Positions 57,301 through 64,000 of a DNA stretch of 64,000 nucleotides are shown here, piece after piece (positions within the stretch are counted from its first letter, which is position 1; the number at the start of each line of letters is the position of its first letter). Under the pieces are notes generated by a model. The model had not been told where the DNA came from. It did no database searches and was given only the letters and a program-made list of their open reading frames with translations. The translations under genes were made by a program, and so were the position numbers. Origin of the DNA: Leptoclinus maculatus (Eukaryota > Chordata > Actinopteri > Perciformes > Stichaeidae); the NCBI GenBank assembly GCA_032191485.1, contig JAVDOI010000077.1:1-64000 (forward strand), given 5' to 3'.

Positions 57301-58961
57301 GGCTCCTCAGACATTGGGAAAAACTCACCATGAACACAGGTGTCCTGTATCGTGTTTCCAAAGATGCTGTTACAAAGAGGAAAACCTACCAGTATGTTGT
57401 ACCCGCTGCGCTGAAAGAGAAGGTTCTCAAAGGTGTCCATGATGAGGCAGGTCACCAAGGCCAGAGACGAACATTCTATCTGACTAGGCAAAGGTTCTAC
57501 TGGCAAGGAATGGAGAAAGACGTGGTACAGTATGTGCGATGCTGTCGTCGCTGTGTGTTCAGCAAGTCTCCCGAGCCTGAGGCCAGAGCACCGCTTGAGA
57601 GCGTTACAACTTCCAGACCCCTTGAGCTGGTTTGTGTGGACTTTTGGTCTGCTGAGGACTCTTCCAACAGGTCCCTTGATGTGCTTGTGGTTACTGACCA
57701 TTTTACTAAGCTGGCCCAGGCCTACCTCTGTCCCAACCAGTCGGCTAAGGTTGTCGCTCAACAACTCTGGAACAACTTTTTCTGTGTGTATGGCTTTCCT
57801 GAACGTGTACACTCAGATCAAGGAGCTAACTTTGAGAGCAGTCTGATTGAGGAGATGCTCCTAGTTGCTGGTGTTGAAAAATCTCATACAACACCTTACC
57901 ACCCCATGGGCAACGGAGCTGTTGAGAGGTTCAATCGCACGCTTGGAAATATGATCAGAGCGCTCCCACCAAGGGCCAAGCACCGATGGCCACAGCAGCT
58001 GAAATCTCTCACCTTCTCCTACAACTCGACAGTGCATGAGACCACAGGCTTTGCCCCATTCCAACTGATGTTTGGCAGGACCCCTAGGCTGCCTGTTGAC
58101 TTGATGTTTGACTCTGTCCTTTTGGATGATCAAGTGGTGGATTATGATGCATATGTGCAGTGTCTCCAGCGGGATTTGGCAGAAGCTATGAAAGTTGCTC
58201 AGTTATCCACCACAAAGCAGCAGCAGAGGCAGACTGACCTTTACAACAGGAGGCTTAAAGGTGCCCCTGTGGATGTTGGCGACAGAGTCCTGTTAGCTAA
58301 CAAAGGCGAACGAGGAAAAAGGAAACTAGCTGACCGATGGGAGAAACACCTCTACACTGTTGTGGCAAAACAAGAGAACACGCATACCTTCAGGATCAGG
58401 AACTGTGCCACAGGCCAGGAGAAAGTGGTCCACAGGAATCTTATCATGCCTGTGAACTTCCTGCCTCTACCGACTGAGTCTGAAAATGGTGGTTCTTGTG
58501 GCAGTGATCTGGCCACTGGGGCTACGGACGACTCCCTGCAGGGTGATGATGTGGACTCTGTTGCACTGCCTTCCTGTGCACCTGAGGACAGGACTGTGTC
58601 ATGGGTCTCTAGACTTCCAGCCTCCACTGGAGATCAGCTGACTGCTTTAGTGGATGTTCCTGTTGTTGAGGACTTGGAAGAGACTGATGAGAGACCAGGC
58701 CAAATTGGTTCTTGTGACCTGCCTGTTGACATGGACTGTCCTGCTGACCTGACTGACTCTCGACCTGTTACTTCTGTGCCTTCGCTTGTCACGCAGCCTT
58801 CTGACGTAGGTTCTCTTGTCGGATCAGGTGCAGAGTGTACTCGACCTGACACCGCTTGCAGTGAGGAGACACTAGGAGTAAGAACTAGGTGTGGTAGGGC
58901 TGTTAGACCTGTTTTGAGGCTTATTCAGCAAATGCACCAGAAGGTTCTTGCAGGGTTCTAA
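54342..58961 (+). CDS. pol: Gypsy pol polyprotein (PR-RT-RNaseH-IN)
   Basis: 1539 codons from the first Met. Aspartic protease DSGS at 58-61. RT with LVWKKNGDLRLCTDFR, LPQGLCNSP and the YLDD box (542-545). RNase H beginning at Asp718 (DASSNGLGAVL) and ending PKNVVADALSRE. Integrase zinc domain H1033, H1038 and a CX2C pair near 1067-1070; catalytic D1100, D1159, E1195 (D-X58-D-X35-E). Then a C-terminal domain (GDRVLLANKGERG) and about 140 acidic, Ser/Thr-rich residues of unknown role. The frame is -1 relative to gag and is open back to 54255, so it overlaps gag by 46 bases; expression by -1 frameshifting or by reinitiation at 54342 are both possible. No disabling change seen. Confidence 0.95.
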   Translation: MSPIDDVDRESVYSQFCASTDCESTVIFQNTQRLAATDDLFYTGVTIQDALELRAMLDSGSMACSLSSRVLPLLEKANIVSPDSISPTSVVLIGCGGLRTCPVGVCELQMKVFDCLISVPTLIVDGQSDDLILGSNVIKHLIRALKTSGDFWEKVSLSDQASSDAEALMQLLATVEKWRGGETPNKVGTVKLKHAVTLEPLKEHLVWGRLPSHKCLSAGSTVIVEPSNSRTVPKTVMVGRIVTPLWGDGWIPVRVINPSNKPVTLRRNCKIADVFPCVALEDFDTDYLYVKDQTDDVKCNVTKIVDQADTGSEKSLTVDSEHSTHGSGSSVLHDLGLQDIDVDSSDLSPFWKVKLVDLLAKYESIFSRHNLDCGKAKDFVHRIRLSDSRPFRLPYRRLSPSHYEKLRMALNEMEEQEIIRKSSSEYASPLVLVWKKNGDLRLCTDFRWLNARTVKDAHPLPHQADALAALGGNAFFSTMDLTSGYYNVEVHEEDKKFTAFTSPFGLYEYNRLPQGLCNSPATFMRMMMAIFGDQNFLSLLCYLDDILVFAPNEQLALQRLEMVFEKLKAHNLKLAPKKCHFMRPSVKFLGHIVSKDGISTDPEKVKAIVDLSEKDLMDESTNIPSPSKIRSFLGMVGFYQKFFEGYSSISKPLFALTSGVKKPRYAKGKKSSHVARKLTLADWTPECSGAFNTLKKALLDNATLAHPDFSVPFLLSVDASSNGLGAVLSQLAEGDDVARPVAFASKSLNYAQSRYPAHRLEFLALKWAVCDKFSHWLKGHTFTAWTDNNPLTYILSKPKLDACEQRWVAKLAPYDFQIKYIPGPKNVVADALSREPFVQPSLLHRLTRVPYGALLQEASALICDRVQDAFRQSCDPSAMLQMHHHPTVDSKDPEGLSQDTCISPQAVSAVLEQSLDQERLPHQAFLLPQLVQSIQPGELSDVRPLPRDKLMAMQRADPCLSRVLHFVERQRRPSRRERADEPVEALRLLRHWEKLTMNTGVLYRVSKDAVTKRKTYQYVVPAALKEKVLKGVHDEAGHQGQRRTFYLTRQRFYWQGMEKDVVQYVRCCRRCVFSKSPEPEARAPLESVTTSRPLELVCVDFWSAEDSSNRSLDVLVVTDHFTKLAQAYLCPNQSAKVVAQQLWNNFFCVYGFPERVHSDQGANFESSLIEEMLLVAGVEKSHTTPYHPMGNGAVERFNRTLGNMIRALPPRAKHRWPQQLKSLTFSYNSTVHETTGFAPFQLMFGRTPRLPVDLMFDSVLLDDQVVDYDAYVQCLQRDLAEAMKVAQLSTTKQQQRQTDLYNRRLKGAPVDVGDRVLLANKGERGKRKLADRWEKHLYTVVAKQENTHTFRIRNCATGQEKVVHRNLIMPVNFLPLPTESENGGSCGSDLATGATDDSLQGDDVDSVALPSCAPEDRTVSWVSRLPASTGDQLTALVDVPVVEDLEETDERPGQIGSCDLPVDMDCPADLTDSRPVTSVPSLVTQPSDVGSLVGSGAECTRPDTACSEETLGVRTRCGRAVRPVLRLIQQMHQKVLAGF

Positions 58962-59390
58962 TGTTTTCTGTTCTGTGGTTTAATGTACTTGGTGGAGGTG
59001 ACATTTTCTTCGCCTCTTTTTCTGATGGTATTAGAACCTGTGAGACCACTGGTAGTGTGTAACTCTGGATAGGTTGTGAGTGTACTGTATTTAATGTATT
59101 TATTATGTGATATCTGGTGACTTAACATGTAGATGGGCATGTTTTCCTATGGGTGCTGAAAGGACTTGCTACCCTTTCTCATTCTAATTCTTCAGGAATA
59201 GTCATTGACTGGACTACTTGGTATCCATATTCTGAACAGTACTGTACATTTTTCTCTCAATTTTTGTTTTTAAATGGTCAATCTTACCTGGTATGTTCCT
59301 GTTTGGTGGTGTTCTCATGGCATTTGTCAAGTATTTTTGTTGAGTTTTGTATTTATTTATTTTTTTGGTTGGATGAGCAAGTGGAGATCA
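58962..59390 (+). other. Gypsy 3' internal noncoding region
   Basis: Between pol stop and polypurine tract. T-rich, no env or other protein recognised; the frame at 59153-59467 runs into the LTR and is not protein-like. Confidence 0.65.
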
Positions 59391-59401
59391 GTAGGGGGGA
59401 A
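59391..59401 (+). other. Polypurine tract of the Gypsy element
   Basis: GTAGGGGGGAA directly before the 3' LTR, the expected plus-strand primer. Confidence 0.8.
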
Positions 59402-59975
59402 TGTAACAGAGTTAATGATTCCACTTGCCATCACTGGCCATTATTTGCCAGTTACTGTATTATTTAAGTTATTACCAATCCATATCATTTTCATATTATT
59501 TCCTCTATTCCTGTAAATATCATTTAAAACGTATTAGTTATCACGGAGACAAGTGTGTTGTGTGTTGTGTGTAACATTAGCGCCCTCTGCTGGCCGCCGG
59601 CGGACTTTAGCGCGCGCGCGCCGCTTTCTTTAACCAGTCTGAAGAAAGCTGTCTCTGTGGTAGGTTGATCTGAGACGAGCTCCGCTGTGATATCTGTATA
59701 ATTTCCTTTTTGTATATTGAACTGAAATGTCGTTTTATTTACATGTAAAACCAGTCTGAAGAAAGCTGTCTCTGTGAAAGCTGTCTCTGAGTCTGAAGAA
59801 AGCTGTCTCTGTGAAAGCTGTCTCTGGGAAAGCTGTCTCTGTGCTGTCTCTGGGAAAGCTGTCTCTGTGGCTGTCTCTGTGAGCTGTGAATAAACGTCTG
59901 GTTGGATCCATAAAGTCATCAAGTGTGCCTGATTTGAAACACAACGCGAAAGAGAGAGAGTACACAACTGCTACA
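59402..59975 (+). repeat. 3' LTR of the Gypsy element
   Basis: Identical to 51992-52565 along its whole length by eye. Carries the same perfect CTCF core at 59579-59593 and AATAAA at 59889-59894. Confidence 0.96.
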
Positions 59976-61107
59976 TCACCTCTCCATTGTCTTGTGGTGT
60001 ACCACAGGGCTCGGTTCTGGGGCCTCTGTTATTTTCCCTTTACTTGTTACCTTTGGGACCGATTATAAAAAGTTACAATGTGTCCTATCATTTATATGCT
60101 GATGACATCCAACTCCATCTGTCATTAAAACCCAGCGAGGCCTTCACAGTAACTAGGCTCCTGGACTGTGTCAATGATATCAGAGACTGGACGGCAGAAA
60201 GCTGCTTACAACTTAACGACACCAAGATGGAGGTTCTGGTTATTGCACCAGATGAGTTTTGTCCCTATGATCAAGCAGAGTATTGGTCCACTCTCCTCTG
60301 CTGCCCATTGCAACCTGTGTAATCTAGGGGTTATCTTTGATCGATCCATGTCGTTTGACCTCCATGTTAAGCAGCTGTCCAGATCCTGTTTCTTCCACCT
60401 AAGAAGTATCAGTAAACTGAGATCTGTAGTATCAACAGCTGAACTAGAGATGATCATACACGCCTTTATCTCTTCACGCATCGACTACTGTAACACTCTT
60501 TTCTCCTCACTCAGTGTATCTGCTCTTAACCGTTTGCAGGTCATCCAAAACGCTGCCGCCAGATTACTCACCAGGACAAATCGACGGTCTCACATCCCCC
60601 CCGTACTCAGATCTCTTCACTGGCTCCCTGTAGCATTTAGGATCCACTTTAAACTACTCACTCTGTTACAGAGCACTACACGGTCAGACTCCTACATATG
60701 TAGCTGATCTACTTCACCCTTATTCACCCGCCTGCTCCCTCAGGTCAAACGTTTCAGGTCTTCTGTCTGTCCCACCCACTCGCCTTAAGACCCGTGGTGA
60801 CCGAGCCTTTGAGGCAGTAGCACCAAGGTTGTGGAATGCTCTGCCTGCACCCCTACGCTTTGGAGATTCTGTGAACACATTCAGAAATCAGCTCAAAACT
60901 CACCTCTTTAGACTGGCGTTTGGGTAAAACCCATGTCTTAGACCTGCTTTTAAACCATGTTTTAATTTTGTATTTTCTGTGTGTATGTAAATGATTGGCC
61001 CTTTGGTCACATTGTGTTTATTATGTTTGTAATTCTGCCCTGTTAAGCACTTTGTGACTTATGTCTGTGAAAAGCGCTTTATAAATACATTTTACTTACT
61101 TACTTAC
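59976..61107 (+). mobile_element. L2-like LINE copy 3, 3' part
   Basis: Resumes at TCACCTCTCC exactly where the 5' part stopped at 51991. Contains GVPQGSVLGPLLFSLYLLPL, YADDIQLH and the C-terminal HIPPVLRSLHWLPVAFRIH, then the TTAC tail. At sites where copies 1 and 2 differ (for example near 60070, 60107 and 60244) it follows copy 2, whereas its 5' part follows copy 1. Confidence 0.92.
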
Positions 61108-61989
61108 AATCAGTGCTCTAATGGACTGTTTTTAATGCTTGTCAATGATTTACACCACTGTCATCTAGAGGTGCTTTCAGTAAGGAAAAGAGAACAGTTA
61201 TTACACCCTGACTATGTAAGGCCCTCCCATGATTCACTTTCCTAGTGTGGTTAAGTGTGGCGATCACCCGGTGCCGTCTGGCAGATGGTACCGCAGCACC
61301 AGGCTCAGGGACGGTTTCATAGAAACCTCACACACTGTTCCTTTAAGGATTTTAATTCTGAGGTTGAGTAAAAATGTTCAAGTGACAAATCTATTTGTGA
61401 TTCAAGCTCAATCTCTTAATGCTGATGATTAAAGTAGAGATGTTCCCATACCTGATCTCTCCTATAGGCTGATAGCACACTGAACACATCATGATGTCAT
61501 CATAATTTACCTTTACCCAAAACTCATCTTTACTGAATAGAGCTTGAACGCATCATAATGTAACTCAATGCATCAGTTAGCAGTTAGCTCCATTATTTAG
61601 CCAAGCAGGACTGTGCTGCCCACCAGCTGCTAACAACATACGTTCAACACATATTTGTTGTTCACAGAAAAAAGCATTATCAGGGAAAAATGAGTGTGCA
61701 CGAGAGTGTTAAACTACAGCTGTGTAAGGCCCCATCAGGGACCAGGTCTACACCAAACCCACAGCATCATCAAGGCACACAGAAAATCTGTTTTGGTTAC
61801 GCAGAGCTTTTCCTCTGGTGTTTGTACTCCTGTGAATTAGTCACTGGACTCATGATTTGTGTTATCAATATAACAATATAAGAAATACAATCAACCACTC
61901 AACATTATTTCAGTTCATCAAATCCCACATTAATCAGTGACAACAAGTGTTACCACTTTGAATAAATATTTACTGACTTGTTATTTCAT
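61108..61989. repeat. 880-bp spacer, duplicated unit (copy 3)
   Basis: Aligns to 38607-39488 and 48287-49168; one substitution noted near 61199. Confidence 0.88.
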
Positions 61990-62946
61990 CTACATTGTAT
62001 CTTTGTAACAGGTCAACATTTTATAACAGAGGATACGTTTACATGTATTTCGTATCTTAGACATTTGCAATCCGAACATGATAGGATTCAAAAGTGGTTG
62101 TATGATGAGAAAATACAGTGAGAGGATGATACGCAGCACTCTGGGTACACTGGTCATATCAAATCTACTCTGAACTATTTCAAAGCAGCAGCCAAAAGAA
62201 AAGTTGAGCAGAGAAGCGAGGTGAGGTGTGCAGGTACTGACAGCTTTCTGTCTGGTCTGTTTACAACCAGAGAAACAAACTCTAAGAATTTTCATGTAAG
62301 AGAAAAGGATTGGAAGCAGAGGGACTGAAATAGAGAGAACAATACCAAACAATCCATAAATGTTATTGACTTCAGTGTCAGAACACGCCAACTTAACAAC
62401 AAGGTAGTTACGGCAATACAAACTGTTTATGATGTTTCCACAAAATGTCAAACGGATGTTTAAGGATAAAGTAATTAAGAATTTCACAAAAGAATAAAAC
62501 CATAATACAGCGATAAAGATAACTGCCTTATTAAACGTCATACGTGTGTTATATTGTAGAGGATAACAGATAGCAAGATATCTGTCATAAGACATGACGG
62601 CTAAATTGCAAATCTCTATATTTACAAACGTGTACAAACAGAAAATCTGCAGGAAACAAAGTGGAGCAGAAACAGTGTGAATGTCAGAGAGGATCTGAAC
62701 CAGAAGGAATGGAAACAACCCTGTACTACCAAACAGTTCATTTACAAACAGGCTGCAGAGAAAAAGGTACATAGGTTCATGTAAGCTTCTGTTCATACAG
62801 ATAACCACAATGAGAGAAATGTTGACAATAACTATAACAATGTATAACATTGCAGTTAACATAAAGTACAAGTACTTCACATTTCCTACACGCACATAAG
62901 CTCCAAGAATGAAGTAAGATGAAGTTGATGAAGTTGAATTCAACAT
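61990..62946 (-). CDS. Olfactory receptor D, intact
   Basis: 318 residues starting MLNSTSSTSS. Array marks present (LHEPMY, MSYDRYLAIC, KAVSTCTPHL, NPIMF). Diagnostic residues: YTFVNIEICN (Phe like A, Ile unique), AVLWFYSFVKF as in C, ACSDTEV, SYMKILRV, LYFLIIQ like A. One base in the otherwise shared TM2-TM3 block differs (62811). A mosaic of A-like TM3, TM5 and TM7 and C-like TM4. Confidence 0.94.
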   Translation of the reverse strand: MLNSTSSTSSYFILGAYVRVGNVKYLYFMLTAMLYIVIVIVNISLIVVICMNRSLHEPMYLFLCSLFVNELFGSTGLFPFLLVQILSDIHTVSAPLCFLQIFCLYTFVNIEICNLAVMSYDRYLAICYPLQYNTRMTFNKAVIFIAVLWFYSFVKFLITLSLNIRLTFCGNIINSLYCRNYLVVKLACSDTEVNNIYGLFGIVLSISVPLLPILFSYMKILRVCFSGCKQTRQKAVSTCTPHLASLLNFSFGCCFEIVQSRFDMTSVPRVLRIILSLYFLIIQPLLNPIMFGLQMSKIRNTCKRILCYKMLTCYKDTM

Positions 62947-64000
62947 TCTTTATGGCACAAAAAGTATCTGTAAATGAACCAGGATCACATCACACAGGGT
63001 TCACCTGTTGTGCTGCAGACTGCTGCAGTCACTTCCATCGGCTGCAGACACCTTTGTACCTTTGAGGTGAAGAATCTAACAGGCCAGTAACACTTTTTTA
63101 TCAGGTCCCACACCAGCCTATCAGATCACATTCAGTCCCAACGGTGTCATCCACACCCTGACGTAATTCCTAGTCCTCTCCACCTCGTCACCGTCAGTCC
63201 TTGTTGCTGTAGTAACCTACATCCCGTCATCCCCAACTTCCCATCAGCCGTACTGAAGTCACATTGTCCTCACCCATGTCCCGTTGTTTTCAGCAATGTC
63301 TCGTCGTCATGTATGTACTTGTCACCTACGTCCCATCGTCATTTTGTGGTTGTAACCTTTGTCCGATCATCACCATAACCTTTGTCCCATGGTCACGGTC
63401 AAGAACATCCCATCGTCATCGTCCCGTCATCGTCGGCATGTTGTTGTCATCATCTGCATCCGGTTGTCATCCTGTCTTCCTCTACTACGTAAAATCGTAA
63501 TTATGTCGTTGTAACCTTTTTCCGTTGCCGCCATAACCTTTGTCCCAATCGTCATGGTCAGGAACATCCCATTGTCATCATCCGCTCATCGTCCGGTCAT
63601 CGTCCCGTCATCGTCCCGTCATCGTCCCGTCATCGTCCCGTCATCGTCCCTTCATCGTGCCGTATGTCTGTCGTCGCCATAACCTTTGTCCCATCTTCAT
63701 TGTCAAGAACATCCCATTGTCATTGTCATTGTCATCGTCTCGTCACCGTCCCTTCATCGTCTCATTGCCATCCCATCACCATCCTGTCGTTGTCACCTAC
63801 GTCTCGTCCTCTTCCCCTACGTCTCGTCCTCGTCACCTTCCTACTTGTCACCTACGTCCCATCGTCATGTTGTTGTCATCATCTGCGTCCGGTTGTCATC
63901 CTGTTTTCCTCTACTACGTCTCATCGTCATCTTTTTGTTGTAACCTTTGTCCGTCGTCGCCATAACCTTTGTCCCATCGTCATCCCCTACGTCCCGTCAT
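62947..64000. repeat. 5' flank of OR D: CGTC-rich DNA with a short 11-bp array
   Basis: Same flank as A-C; only about seven clean 11-bp units remain at about 63585-63662. The copy runs to the window edge still inside the CGTC-rich part, so a further LINE interval probably follows. Confidence 0.9.

Larger units (their letters stand above)
51992..59975 (+). mobile_element. Ty3/Gypsy LTR retrotransposon, complete and apparently young
   Basis: Order: 5' LTR, tRNA primer-binding site, gag, pol (protease, RT, RNase H, integrase), polypurine tract, 3' LTR. The two LTRs are 574 bp each, offset by 7410 bp, and I found no difference between them. TCAC is duplicated at both borders (51988-51991 and 59976-59979), and the uninterrupted L2 copies show one TCAC at the same place. 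The PR-RT-RNaseH-IN order fixes it as Ty3/Gypsy. No env-like gene. No chromodomain recognised. All open frames are intact, so it may be competent. Confidence 0.96.

Noticed and set aside
59153..59516. Possible env or third gene of the Gypsy element
   Set aside because: The frames run into the LTR and consist of hydrophobic T-rich translation without signal peptide or fusion motifs; the element looks gag-pol only.

Overview
The window looks like a teleost fish chromosome segment. The evidence is a set of teleost-type olfactory receptor (OR) genes with single-exon coding regions, together with fish-typical repeats: L2-like and RTE/Rex3-like LINEs, hAT transposons, a tRNA-derived SINE, a Ty3/Gypsy LTR element and very abundant simple-sequence DNA. 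There are no prokaryotic signals and no CRISPR array. Identifications rest on reading motifs and comparing copies within the window by eye; no database was searched.

Layout. 1-3.2 kb: a CT microsatellite and the last coding exon of an unrecognised gene on the + strand. 3.8-4.8 kb: a GC-rich OR gene on the - strand that differs from all the others. 6.8-17.5 kb: a desert of minisatellites and microsatellites (19, 23, 9 and about 4 bp units, CA and polypurine tracts) with hAT and RTE fragments. 18.8-32 kb: two intact ORs (18.8 kb, - strand; 26.4 kb, + strand), a 5'-truncated OR pseudogene (22.4 kb), an OR relic (30.3 kb), two truncated - strand LINEs and a dead hAT transposon with a BED-finger transposase. 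34-64 kb: an array of four nearly identical - strand OR genes (A 34.1, B 39.5, C 49.2, D 62.0 kb). Each is preceded on its 5' side by CGTCATC-rich DNA holding an 11-bp minisatellite of variable length. The intervals between genes contain hAT and L2 LINE DNA and an 880-bp spacer.

The C-D interval is interrupted by an apparently complete and very young Ty3/Gypsy retrotransposon (51992-59975). It has 574-bp LTRs in which I found no difference, a 4-bp target duplication, a primer-binding site resembling the tRNA-His complement, open gag and pol frames and a polypurine tract. The uninterrupted L2 sequence in the other intervals shows the empty site exactly.

The main biological story is concerted evolution of the ORs. 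About 180 bp spanning TM2-TM3 is identical, or one base short of identical, in all six intact members of the 18-63 kb group although they lie on both strands, while TM1 and TM4-TM5 differ strongly. Genes A-D also look like mosaics. Shared deletion junctions show that intervals A-B and C-D descend from one rearranged copy, while B-C keeps an older, longer form. Matches to the CTCF core consensus lie inside the Gypsy LTRs and inside a dispersed repeat, which raises a testable question about mobile-element-borne insulators in an OR cluster.
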